Positions 23,143-36,200 of a stretch of 64,000 nt of DNA are shown in pieces. The first letter of the stretch is position 1. Every line of letters begins with the position of its first letter. Origin of the DNA: Rotaria sordida (lineage: Eukaryota > Rotifera > Eurotatoria > Philodinida > Philodinidae); the NCBI GenBank assembly GCA_905250125.1, contig CAJNOL010000081.1:124001-188000 (forward strand), written 5' to 3'. The translations under genes were made by a program, and so were the position numbers. The notes under the pieces are model-generated. The model ran no database searches and was not told the origin of the DNA. It worked only from the letters and a program-made list of their open reading frames with translations.

Positions 23143-26100
23143 ATGTTTGATAAAACTATTGATGATATGCATGAAAATCATAATGAATTGGAAGAATATT
23201 TACATTTGGATATAAATCAAACAAAACAACAACATATCAAACAGCCAATATCAACTAGACATACGAATATTCATTCAAATCTAAAACAAACTCTTTTAAT
23301 AAGCAAACAATTAACACCATATCCAACAAAACTTCAATCAAAAGTAACTATCATAGGTACAGATCGAACTACATTTATATGTGCATTAACTATGGCTTTA
23401 AAGCGACATGTCAGTGAAATAGTTGTATTCGATCAATGTTATAATCGACAGATGAAAATGTGTTTTTATGATGTATGTAAATAGTATGATTCAATTTTTG
23501 ATAGAAAATTTTATTTTTTCTATTTTATATGAAAGCTTGCTTGTGCTTTTCAACTTTGTCCTATTTCTCGTTCAGTCAATCTTATATATACATCTGATAT
23601 TGCATATACATATCGATCGGATGTTATTCTTATTACAGAAATGAATAATAATATAAATAAGGAACAACATAATAAAACATTTTCATTAAAACAAAAAGCT
23701 CAACAATTCATCAATAATCTTCATGGTAATCCATCAATAGTTCTACGTCTTCTTATGACCAGTCCAAATGCTGTTTTTTTGATAGTTAGGTCTTGTACTT
23801 ATTAGTACTTTTAAATTCGACTAATTTCATTATCCTTTTTTTTTTAGGCGTCTCTCCATATGATTACAATTCATTAGTTGTTAAATCATTAGCCGGTAAT
23901 CATTGTCATGCTGGACAAGTATGTGGATTAAGTTCAAGTATCTATAATCATCGATTACGTTATGCTATTAGTCAATTACTTGATATACCAAGTAAACATA
24001 TAACTGGTTTTACATTAGAAAATCCTGATAAATCAATAGAACCATATTGGCCTAGTATTACTATAAATGGTCAAAGTATAAAATTAACTAAAGATGATAA
24101 TAGAGAAGTAGAAGTAATTTTTATCGATCAATCGATGAGTAACAATGCATCACAAAATAAATATCAACCAATAAAATTAAATACAATTAAGAATGATACA
24201 GCAATGAAAAAACCTAAGTATTTAATACTATTTTGCCTTCTTACGAGGGAACGTATTTTTATTAGAACATAATGTAGTATTTATAGTCAAAAGAAAAAAA
24301 AATATCATGAAAACGAAAAGAAGACAGCTGAAGAGATTCCCTCGTTAGCGAATGATTAGATGTCTTTTATATAGATATTCAACCAAGCCATTGTCAAGTT
24401 CAAATATGAAAAATTTCATAAAACAAACTATTAATCAAAAAAAGATTACTTCTTATCATCGAAAAAAACATGAACCTGTTTTGTACACGAATAAGAATAC
24501 ATCCGTTCGAATTCAACAATGGATTCGTTCGAGTACACTTCTTCAATCGATCAAAAACAATCATAAAATTTTCAAACAAATAAAACATTATCAACAAATT
24601 GAATCAGGCATTTCGAATAATTCAACAAATATTATTGAATCACAACAAAATCTCTTTCAATCAATTCAAGATCAACTTATTAAACATTTAAATGGATGGC
24701 ATTATCTACAAATATTATATCATCGTCCATGTTACTATACTTTAGGCATGAATTTATGTCAAGTCATTCGTTCTATTATGAGTAATTCACAAGAAATGCT
24801 TATTTTATCAATTTATATTGAATCATTTCTCAAACAACAATTCACAAATAAAGTAATAAATTAAAAATAAACATAACAAAAATTAAAAAAAAACATCGAT
24901 TGTAGCAAAAGAAAATTTTTTTTTTCTGACACGGAATGATCTTTTTTGTGGAGGAGGATTTTGACAAACAAACGTTCTCAATAGGAAATGAAATGTAAAA
25001 AACTTAGTGGGAGTTGTATAAGGACTATTTCAGGCAAAATGAAACATACCCATCTTTTATTTGGCTTTGATTCTGTATAAGACATCTTTTTCTGAATAGG
25101 TCCTTTTAACATACGCATATAAAAATATTGGCTCTGCCAGCTGACTCTTAATTAAGGAGTAATTAGCAAATATTTCTCTAATCATATGAGAAAAAACAAT
25201 CGAAAACTTCAGGATTGACCCTAAGGCACGAATCACATTCATGATGAAATTTTCAGCAAAATCGGCTTCCAAAACACTTTCTTTTAAAAGCCAGTTCTAT
25301 CAAGTTCAGAAGTAAAACTTTTTCTTGTTATGACATAGAAATTCTGATGTTTTGGAATTAGTTTTGAACTTCTCATTCGATAATAAGAGCATTTTTTTGA
25401 AAAATCTAGACATAGTCATAAAAAAACTCTGAATAGAGATATTGTAGCATCAGGAATTGTCTACATTTAATTTTCAAAAATGGTGTCTCAATTCGAAATT
25501 TTTTGTTAAACTAAAATGCATGCAGTGAACGTCAATGTCCTTTTCTGTGTTATGTCACTAACGCTAGTTTTTTTTTACTGATAACTTCGTTGAATGAAGG
25601 TCTCTAGCGCTGATTCTGTCAGAATATCTAGTATAACTTAACATACATGCAACACATAAGAAATAGCTTTAGGAAAGTTCATTATCTCGATATATACGTG
25701 TTTTAATTTTACGAAATGACGCCGCTAACGAATGATTTGGTCCATTAATAGACAAAAAAAAAAGTCTAATTGTCATTATATTTCCTATCTAAATTCTTTC
25801 TATTTGAATTTCGTATAAAATCGATCACATTTAAATTAGTTAAATTGATACAAAATTCCAATAAAATAATTATTTTCTTAAAACAATTTGTTCTTATTAA
25901 TTGTCAACAAATCTTTCATTCTTTCTTTTATTTGATATAGATCGAATTGGAAAATATTAATCTCTTTGCAAGTATACCTATTCTCATTCGTCGTTATGGT
26001 ATTCATGCTGTACTCAATTTTAAATCACAAGTAGAATTATACAATCACATGCAAAGAACTCTTGAAGAAAATCGGATATTCCGTGATATGATAAATTATC

Positions 26101-26168
26101 CATTACAAAAAACTCTTTTAGTCTATGATTTTATGAAAAAAAAAAAACAAAAAAAAAAAAATGATTAA
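23143..26168 (+). CDS. Lactate/malate dehydrogenase-like pseudoenzyme
   Basis: Five exons: 23143-23472, 23536-23761, 23848-24217, 24375-24852, 25941-26168; the frame closes at 543 residues. The LDH fold is traceable: a Rossmann strand KVTIIGTDRTTFICAL (about 67-82), SEIVVFDQ, SPYDYNSLVVKSLAGNH (family SNPVDxLTYVAWKxSG), HRLRY (family ARFRY; substrate-binding Arg retained), GFTLENPDKSIEPYW (family GEHGDSSVPVW), and a C-terminal LFASIPILIRRYGIHAVLNF. The GxGxxG glycines are lost, the catalytic Asp aligns with Tyr, and the proton-accepting His aligns with Pro. A ~66-residue N-terminal extension and a basic, Gln-rich insertion of about 140 residues make it far longer than the usual ~330. It is therefore unlikely to be a working dehydrogenase. 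The exon 2 donor (GTCCAA) is weak and chosen because it keeps frame and homology. Intron 3 carries a MITE fragment, intron 4 another repeat. Confidence 0.7.
24238..24352. mobile_element. Fragment of foldback element
   Basis: Matches the right arm of the 8294-8800 foldback in the same orientation: 'tttttattagaaca' followed by a 'tgtagta.ttatag' stretch and 'acagctgaagagattc' occur in both. It fills most of intron 3 of the LDH-like gene; the intron's own acceptor just after it (24374) was kept. Confidence 0.65.
25488..25745 (-). repeat. Dispersed repeat family, copy B
   Basis: Inverted relative to the copy at 18108-18352. It sits in the 1.1-kb last intron of the LDH-like gene. No coding potential. 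Confidence 0.7.
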
Positions 26169-28215
26169 CTGATATAAAATCAATTCATAACATATATCCT
26201 ATTATTCGGTTTTTTTTTCCTAATTTAAACAAATAAAGATATAACAATGGCAAAGAATTTCAGAAAAAAGAAAGACAAACAAAAATAGGAAAAAAATCAT
26301 AAAAAAGAAACAAATGCACATACACAATAGAAAAAATTTGTATGATGAAAATAAATCATTTGTTATGGCAACAATCATCGAACGAAGCTTGGATACTGGT
26401 ATCATTGTTGTAACTTAGAAGCATAATTCCTAAGACAGGAAGAAAAAACACATTATAATCGCTTATATTAAATCAATACAATTTAATTTAATAGAAAATT
26501 TCTCTTAACTCACTTATTTGAAAGGACGCTGTCGGATAAGATGACCATCTCCTTCCATTTGAAAAGTTCATTAATGTCGTTTGGTAGGGTAACTCGTGAC
26601 GTATCGAATGGTTTATAGGATATTATATTTCCATCAAGTTTTCATGTTCTAATCAGCTATACATCAGCTAAGAGATATCATAGTAATTGTGAATCATATG
26701 ACTAAATATAGAATTTTGTTCAAAGTTAATCCAATTGAGTTTTTATGTGGTTTTCAATTGCGTATATCTAATGATTTTCACAATAGCTTTCTGCCTATCG
26801 GGAACCTTAGCATTTTTCTTATCTTTTATAATTTTTAGCTTTTAAGACGTTTTAAATTTTTCAATACTGCCTCTCAGGACAAAGACGATCAACCATGCAA
26901 CTTTTTCATATATTGTGTACCCGTAAGTTCTATAAGTTTACGAATTGATTGTCCTCTAAATTGAAGCACATCATACTCAAATCGGCTAATGAATGACCAA
27001 TGGACAGAAAAGTATATTAGGTTTACAATAAATATTTTTTTTGAATGAAAAAATTTCTGTCTATTGTGTATAGATTTTTCGAAAATAGCAAAAATATTTT
27101 TCACTGCCAGATTCCTGGACAAAAGTACGAGGACATGTAAAAATTTTAATTTTTAGAGAAGATCGAACATATACTGAATCTAACAGGACTCCATATTCCA
27201 ATCATATGTGGCTACTCAAAATCAAAATTTATGAGGAACAATATAAAGTAACTACTAATCTTTGTTATAGCCCATTTCTATACTTCTTCCAGAAATCTGA
27301 AAGAGGAAAATTTTTTGCTCTATGTTTGAAAGATTTATATATGCCAAATCATAGAGCACGATGAACTTATTATGAATAGATAGAAACTTTTTCATTCAAA
27401 AAAACAAATTCACTGTAAATCTGATATACTTTTCTGTCCATTGGTCATCCATTAGACGATTTGAGTATGATGCACGTCAATTCAAAGGACAATCAATTCA
27501 TATACTTATAGAACTTGGCAGCATCCATTTCATGAGAGAGCTGCACGGTTGGCCGCATTTGTCCTGAGAAACCGTATTGAAGAATTTAAAACATTCTAAA
27601 AGTCACAAATTACCAAAACTGAGAAAAATGCTGAGGTTTTCGATAGACAGAAAGCTATTAAGGAAATTATGAGATATACATGATTGAATTAATTTTAAAC
27701 AAAATTTCATATTCGATCAAATTACTTACAATTACTATAATATTGCCAAACTGATATATGGTTGCTGAGAACTTAAAAATTTGATGAAAATGCAACTTTC
27801 CATATACCATTTGATACATCACGAATTATTCTACAAAATGATATAAATGACTTTTTTAAATTAAGGATGATTGTCTTATCAAACAAGATCCTTTAATATT
27901 TGTTAGATGTGTTGAACTTTGATTTTCAACAAACAATATTAAATATACAAAATAATTTGTTATGATCTCGTCCCTGAGTATTTTTATATGTATTGTTTAT
28001 GTACTTGATAACAGCAAAAAAAATCAAGAAACAAGATGAAACACAACGAAAACAAAATCAAAATACATATGCAGTGTTATCAATGTAAGCATATAAAAAG
28101 AGACGAGAAAAAGCAGAGGACAATGGTCTTGTTAGTTGTATAATATGATGTAGAAAACAAAAAATAATTATAACATGATTATATCACTGACCTTCTATTA
28201 CAAAAGTCAGACAGG
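26169..28215. other. Intergenic region dominated by foldback repeat
   Basis: Between the convergent ends of the LDH-like gene (plus) and mitoferrin (minus). Most of it is the inverted-repeat element at 26583-27838. The rest is AT-rich with no supported gene. Confidence 0.6.
26583..27838. mobile_element. Large foldback element, ~490-bp arms
   Basis: Left arm 26583-27080 and right arm 27370-27838 are diverged inverted repeats, about 80% identical by eye. Examples: 'acttttctgtccattggtca' on the right answers 'tgaccaatggacagaaaagt' on the left, and 'gacagaaagctatt' answers 'aatagctttctgcc'. Both arms encode a similar peptide reading outward-to-inward (LIYFSVHWS, FEYD, GQSI, LIEL, LHG), left on minus and right on plus. 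The 290-bp loop has no clear frame. Confidence 0.75.
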
Positions 28216-29477
28216 TCATAATATTGTTGGTTTTCCGGCAAAAAAATGTTTCTAAAATAAAAAGAAAAAAGAAAAGCATTTCTATATTTCTTTCTGTGTA
28301 TCGATCGATTTCAATATTACTTACAAAAAATTCATAACAAGACCAAGCAACAGCTGTACTCGGCATTTGATAAAGAACACGTGGTGTTAAACCTTTAAAA
28401 AAAGCAGCTATACCACCTTGAATATATATTACACGAACGGCACTTATAAGTCCTCTTGCTTCTGCAGTTGCTAATACTGTATTTCCATTTGTTGTTGGTG
28501 TTATATTTGGATTATTTGGTAATGAACATGTTGGACCACCAGTTGATGCTAAACAACATTCTTGTGTATTTAATAATGTTTTACAAACATCTAATGGTGT
28601 TGTTATAGCTGAAGCTATAGCACCAGCTCCAGCACCTGATATAACATGTGATAATGGATCATATAGTCGTGAATAATTTAATTCATCTTGAAATAATTCA
28701 TAAACAATAAGATGTACTGAATGAAATGGGATATTCATTGTTAATTGAGTTGTATAACTTCGATAGAGAACAGATAAACCTTCACCTCGACGAATTTTAC
28801 GTAAACAATCAAGTGCACCCGAATATGGAGATGCATATATTTGAAGACGTTGTTTAATAGCTAAAATTTAATAGATTAATTTTTATTTTATTAATTAAAA
28901 AAATAAAAATATATATATATATATGTTTTATTTTTACCATCAGCAGGTACCATTAAAGCATCATGAAATAAAGTAGCAAAACAACCAGCTATTCCATTAG
29001 CTAATGGATTATGGCCAGCTTGAGAATTTCCACTTAATAATATTTTCATTCTTTCATAACAAGAAAAATAAAGTGCATGAGCTGGTCCAGCTGCTAAAGC
29101 TACAACATGGACACCACGAACCTAGATAAAACAACAACAATATATAGATTAATCTATATGTAAAATACAAAAAGAAAAAAATTCACCGACAGGTCTGAAT
29201 ATGCCTTCATTAGCCATCATTTCTCGTATAGCATGTGAAATTCCACGATATTTTGCATGAGGATTAGGGTTCATACATTGCATCCGAGTCTAGAAAAAAA
29301 TTTTAAAGAAATTTTAAAGATTATTTTAACTAAACAAAATATTATTAAATATACTTTAACAACATCAACGGGATACATAATACAATGTTCACCAATACCA
29401 GCTAATGCTCCAGCAGCCATATGTATAGATGGATGGACTGATTCTGGAAGACTTTCATAATCATCACTTGTTGCCAT
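28216..29477 (-). CDS. SLC25A37: Mitoferrin (SLC25 mitochondrial iron carrier)
   Basis: Five exons: 29477-29355, 29289-29191, 29121-28938, 28860-28325, 28251-28216; the frame closes at 325 residues, close to vertebrate mitoferrins. Inner-membrane carrier importing iron for haem and iron-sulphur cluster synthesis. Three SLC25 repeats are visible with carrier signatures PVDVVKTR, PADAIKQR and [13 protein letters not shown]; the last, with [14 protein letters not shown] and [16 protein letters not shown], is diagnostic for the mitoferrin/Mrs3-4 branch. The start [14 protein letters not shown] matches the family's YESLP entry into the first helix. Exon 2 uses a GTCGGT donor, chosen because GIFRP-VRGVHVV then matches the family. 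The loop after LLNTQE is longer than usual and Asn/Thr-rich. Whether it corresponds to SLC25A37 or A28 cannot be decided. Confidence 0.95.
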
Positions 29478-30245
29478 CTTCACTTGTTTAATTAATTGTT
29501 TGATTTAGAATTTAAAATACTATTTTGGTCTCAGATAATATTATTGAAGAATGCAAACGTGAAAGTCTTTTCATTATAGATGAATCTAAAATTAACGAAG
29601 CAAATATTACGCTATTTCCTCTATCTTATCAGTTTATGACGTAAAAGAAATAGAGAAACGAAAAAAGATTCTATTCTATCTTCAAACTCTACTTCTAATC
29701 ATATGGCGAGAGTAAGGACAAAAAGCAGAGTAATGCTTCTTTTTTGCATTAGGTGAAGTGTAATGCAAAAAAAAAGCAGAAATGGCTTATGCTAACATAT
29801 AGGTGATGGAAAAAAGAAAGAGAATAATGATGATGCACATTTTTTTTTTATTCTCTTCTCTTCTTTATAGTTTCTGTCTTTTCTTTATCATTTAAGATGA
29901 AACAAAATATCACACTTTACCACTGAAAAAAAACATATATATATACAGCAGATAAATCCATTTTTTTTTGTTCGTTTTTCTATTTTTTCTTAACATCTTT
30001 TTAATGTGTTTTTTTTCTCCACATGTTGATTTTTTCTAATGCCTGTGTATAAATGAGAGTAAATTTCGAAGTTATAACAACATGAACAAGAACAACAATA
30101 AACGACTTTCTGGAAAAAAAGAAAGAAAAGAACGAGAAAATGTAGCATCTGTAAAAGAAGAGAAAAAAAATAGACAAATCACAATTGATTTAGTCTGACT
30201 TTTTTTTTCTTGTTTTTTTTTTTATTATTTGTTCTTTTATTTTTT
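29478..30245. other. Intergenic, nothing seen
   Basis: Spacer between the mitoferrin start and the NAP1 stop, both minus strand. It is T/A-rich with long homopolymers and no recognisable feature; it should include the mitoferrin promoter and NAP1 3' UTR. Confidence 0.5.
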
Positions 30246-33200
30246 CTATTGTTGTTTGCATTCTGGTTGTTGTCCTGCGCCATTAGCACCAGCAGCTGAA
30301 CCTTGTTTACCACCTCGAGATTTCTATTTAAAAACAAAATATGTTATTTTATTTATGAAAATTCATAAATAAAATAAAAATTAAATTTTAAACACTCACG
30401 CCTCCAGGACCACCTGATGAACCATGTTTACCACCACCACCATGATGATGTCCACCTCGACCACCTGCATGATGATGATGATGATGTCCGTGACCTAAAT
30501 CAAATGAATTAATATTTCAAAAACAAAAAAAAATTTTTTTTTTTCTTATTTACCTTCCTCTTCATCTTCTTCTAGATCTTCATCATCATCGTCATCTAAA
30601 ATAAAACAAACGAAAAATCTATTAACACAATCTCTGTGAGATTAAAATGTCAAACACGATTTAATTCATGTTACTAATCACAGATAGATTGCTTTATGTT
30701 CTCAATTTTGATCGTTTCTAACTGGTTGAAAGACGATACAACTAATCAAGCTGAAATTTTTATTACATAACGAGCACTAAAAATAAGGAGATGCGTGTTT
30801 GAAGAAAAACTTTTGAAGTGAATTTTTTTCTGAGAAACTCTAGTTTTCATAAGGTCACATTCTAGTATATTATGGCCCTTCATCAAATTTTATTTGACTG
30901 AGCTGCAGTAGTTAAAATTTCAGCTTGATCAATTGTACCATCTTCGAAAACCAGAAACCGTCAAAAAAGAGGGAAAGCACTCTTCATCTACCAGAAAATA
31001 CAATAAGGAAGTAGTTCATATATTAAAACGAGATGTTATTCATGTATCAATGTCTGTCATAGCTTGTGACGATCTCTAACTAGTGTCTATTACCGTCGGT
31101 GGAAGATTCAAATTTCTACCCCCTATTATTTCAATACTTCTTTTAGATCATGTTTGATAAAATTGATTAGTTTTTGTTTTATATTTTTTTTTCTCGATAT
31201 TCTTACCCTCGTCTTCATCTTCGTCGTCATCATCATACTAAAAAGAAAAAGGACATTGATATTTTTCTAAGGATTTTGTTGAATTAGTTATATGTCTTAC
31301 ATCTCCATCTTCTTCATCTCCAGCTTCACCTGTATAATAAAGTACAGCTTTAGGTACAATTGAATCTCGAAGCATATGACCAATTTCAAAATCAGCTGCT
31401 AACATACGCATTTCATCACTATCTTCAAGTTCAGCATCAAGTTCTTCAGGTACTAAAACAAAATGAATAAAAAAATATTTTTTCTTTTTATGAAAAACAA
31501 AAAAATAAAAGATTTTATCATAAAATATACCATTTGGTGGTGTAAAAAAGTTAAAAAATGAATCAGTTTGTACTTCTTTAGTAACAACACGAATTGTACC
31601 ACGATTTTTATGTTTTTGTCGTTTTTTAACCATTTTAACAGTAACATTTTTTCCTTTACTCCATTGAATTTCACAACCTTTGGATTTAACAATTTCTGGT
31701 CCTTCATATGATAATGGTTCATGTTCATCCGGTCCCGTACGAAGTTCATAAGATTTTGTTAATATTGTATTTGAAAAATATTCATTTGATGTAAATTCAA
31801 ATTCAATTGTAAAACCTTTTTGTTGTGGTTCATCTTGCATTGTTATACGTACATCAACAAGATGTTTCAAAACAGGTTCATCTTGTTCCTAAATTAGACC
31901 AAAAAAAAAACAACAAACAAACACGAATTTTAAATTTATCTAAATAATATTTTTTTGTTTTTCAAAAGTACCTTTATGAGTTCTGAGAGAACATCTGAAT
32001 TTTTGAATACTTGTAACCAAAATTCTGGAATGCCGACGGCTTTTTCTAAAGAAAATAATAATAAATAAAACTATGATTAGTGATGTTTCTTGTTGACAAA
32101 TCTACTGTTAAAATGAAAAATTTCTCTCAACGAAGAGAAATGAACGAAGTATATAAGAGAATTACAGATCACTTAAGACCCTTCTTGTGTAGCATGTATA
32201 ATACATGATAAACATGTGTAGTGAGTGGAATTCTGTATAAGGATATAAGTAATTTACAAAGCTTATATTTCGAAGATTTTTGGCTATGCTGCATCAATTG
32301 CTGGAATTTTCTGAATTCTTCGAACACACTATTATATTTAGTAATTCACTAGAAAGTCATGTATTCTCAATTTTCAAGTCCAGTTATGGATTATGAATAG
32401 AATGTTTAGAACAATCACTATTCATATTTGAAAAAATATGTGCATTAGTGTCTTTGGAAATACATGTTACTGTTATGACAACATGCACTACAGGCCAAAA
32501 GGATAATGCATCAAAGTATCTAAAGTTTCCTTTTTACATTTATTTTACTTGAGAATTATCAGAAATTTTATGTCATACACAGAAATAACAAGCATAACTT
32601 CTCTATACCCAACCAGCATCTACTAAACCTTTCAACAAGATTGTTCCAGATTTTTTCATGGAAGAATTCCCAGTATCTGGATTAACAAAAAAAACGTGTT
32701 GTATCTTCTTGTAGTATTCCAGATGGTTTGGTTAACCAATAACATCTGACATCAAAGGCAAATGGCGCGTGTTATTTTCCTAGAAATTATAACCACTGTT
32801 GGAAACAGTCTACTCATATAAAATTCTATGAATCGTTCAAAAATCGACTTTTTTAATTAACAATATACGATTTCTTAGTGAATTACTAAATATTATAATA
32901 GTCAGCGAATCCTTAAACCATTATCGACCAACTCAGCAAGGTTAAAAACCTCTAGAACTATCATTTCGATCTATTATCAATATTTCGCATACCTTGTTAC
33001 TTCTGCCCACTATGCAAGGGTGTGGTGAAGAATTGCGGGTAAGGATGGAAGTAAAAAGTTATATTGAGAATTAGCAGGATAACGAAATTTTCTAAGTTAT
33101 TACCTCCCCTTCGACGATTCCGTCGTGGCTTGTGGCAAACAGTTTGTTATATATATGTTAGGAAAAAAACAAAATAAAGATTAACCTAAATAGCAACTCA

Positions 33201-36200
33201 TACAGACAAAATGCTCTAATACTATCCACATATCTAGGGCATTACTAAGTAATAAATAAATGTCATCCCAGACATTTGGATGTCGAAGGAGAGATACATA
33301 GAGTGGTAAAAAGAATCAAACAAAAAGCAGTTATATTGTTTTCTATTGAGAAACCAATTATGCAATATGCGCATAAACTTCGTATCCTAATTGCTATGAC
33401 AGAAAAGCTTTATTTATGATAATTTTCTACATTAAAAATTTTTCATATAAATAATAATTTTCAGAAATTCGAAAGATTATCCTCGACATGCGTGCATACA
33501 CACGGGTAGATTCTACAAGTCTGATTAAGATTCATACGACTAAATAAATCCAATAGATTTTTAATGTTTAACAAAGAGATAATATTTTCTATAAATAATC
33601 AATCAACTTTCTTCTAAATTATTAGATGCAGCTAAACAATAATTTTCCAGGACATAGAATTACATTCTATCAAATATCTTAATATAGACTGACAAGGTTA
33701 TCTTGGCCTATCTTTCTCTTATTTCGACACTTTCATAAAACATTCAAACAATTTTTCTATATATATATTCGTACCTCATATAGAAGAGTTTTTTTTGTTA
33801 TACAAAAAATTAACAATCAGAAGTTCTAATAAAATATTCTAACTAAAATAATATCATCTTACAAATAGGAATCATTCTACAATTTAAAAAAATCCAAAAT
33901 AATGAAATCTAATCAATATCTTATATCAATATATAAAAGGATACATGAAAAAAAAAATACGCAGTCCTTGCTACTAAATAACATTGTTATGCATTCAAGG
34001 TTATACAAAATAAATATAGGAGTTTCTTTTCTTTTGATTTATATTCCTATGAAACTCTAACGCATTCTTTATCAATTGTTAAGATTAACCTATTATCATA
34101 CCTTCTTCTTTTTTTTGTTCGTCGGTTTTTTCTGCCGTTTCTGCTGCTTTTTTAGCTTCTTCATCGTTCTATAAATTAACAATAATCAAATATTATTTAT
34201 CTTAAAACTGATAATTCATACTTCATCCTCATCAAATGCACATTTAGCTTCAACATCTGTTGGTTCGTATGCTCCTTTAACAATATTCAAACGCTAAATA
34301 ACACATAAAGAAAAAAGACAAAAGCAAAAGAATTTAATACCAAAATAAATAAAAATAAAAAAGAAATTTCTACTTTTTCATAAAGTGGTTGATATTTGCT
34401 TAAATAACGACATTCAAGTGCGTGAACTTCTTCAAAAAAATTTGCTTCAATTTTATGATGTTCAACTTGAAGATTTCGAAGTGCATTTACACGACGTACA
34501 ACTTCTGGTGGTAAACTATAAACAAAATAAATTTTACTAGACTTGAAATAAAACAAAAAACAAAAAAAGAAAAAACAAATCAAATCTATTATCGACTTTT
34601 ATTCATAATCTTTTTTTTAAAAAGATGAATAATAATTATTATTATCAAAACTATCATTAGAAGTCATTTACTTGATCAAAAAGGAAAATAATACTAATAA
34701 CAACACAGGACAAAAATATCAGTTATAATAACCTAATAAGAGAACACACATACACTTGCCGAACCTTAACAAAAAAGGCTTTCAATATACAAGTATCATT
34801 ACTCTGTATTTCTATGACATTTTGTCGTATGTCTACAATAAGAATAGAAGAAAAAAATAATCTACATTTTATCAGCTTTCTCTATATTTTTCTTCTTTTT
34901 GGTGTTATAAGAAGAAAATAATGAATAATTATAAACTCCTCATGTTTTTCATAGATGTCATAAGATTTTTACATTGAATATCGTGAGCAAAGCGTTAGAA
35001 TATTCTAACAATGTGGATTTAATATGATATAAAATATTTTTGTTTTTTTTGATTGCATTACTCATAAGGTAAACTACATATCTATATATATATCATCAGG
35101 GTTGAAAAATTCAACTTATTTTGATGATGGTGAGAACAAAAACAGCTTCATTCCTTACAGCAATACACAACGGTAAGACTGGAAATTTTAGTAAATGCAA
35201 ATAAAAATTTCTTTCTGAATCTTGATGATTTAGAGATGTATGATATCATGTATAAAAAAATGAATTCTTTAATACTCGTTTTTGAATTATATTCTGATTT
35301 ATAAAATAATTCGCTTAAAATTATAGCGTATTTAACTATAATCTTTAGTTCCGGTTGAAACATGTTTCCTACATATCTCTACTCACGATATCCAATGATA
35401 TGAGATCACTAGTCGTAAACAAAAAAAAACCAAGATCATGATTTTGTAATACTATAATCTCGTTACTTTCGTCATTAGGTCGACTTTTTTTTTTTTTTGA
35501 AGGGATCGCACATTTTCTGTACTGAATCAACTTGGAATAGTAGTGCAACAGTTTAACAGAATTTCATAATAGCACTGCAGTAAACACTGAACATTTTTAG
35601 TGAGAAAAAAAATACATAGCTCTTCTTCTTCGCTATGAAAACTCATATTCTCAATCGTATTAAATCTCTTTCAACAAAATATTTTTAAGTTCTTCAATTT
35701 TTGTGTATATAGTTAGATAATCAATTTAACTATCACGAAGATATTAAAGAAAAACTAACCTAAATTTCTTAACTATAATCATATATGAGTGAAGAACGCA
35801 ATCATTGTACAATTGTGTCTCGAAAAGGAAAATGTCTATAACTCGAGTTCAATTCAATCGATTTTGATAAATTTTTTTCTTTTGTTTTACTGATCTAAAG
35901 ATAGCCATTCACTTCTGAAAAGATCAAATTTCCGAGAAATCATAGCAACAGTGCCAAACACATAGTTTCCTACGGTCATCTGTTGGAAGAAAATCAAGTT
36001 TTTTTTTGTTTTTATTACGTTATGATCTGTTTTTAAATTAGTTTGACAGTTAGAGTTGTAGAGCTCGATAAAAAGCTTTCAGAATATAGTTTTAGTTTAA
36101 GCTTTCGGTCAAGTTTTATAAATGAAAAATTGTCGATAACGAAATTATTTTTGCGTAGGACGACATTAAAATCATTGGCATTTCATTTGAGAAGTAAAAA

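Noticed and set aside
23762-23789. Alternative LDH-like exon 2 ends at 23784 or 23789
   Set aside because: Both give a frame that does not continue into the homologous SPYDYN segment; the donor after 23761 does.
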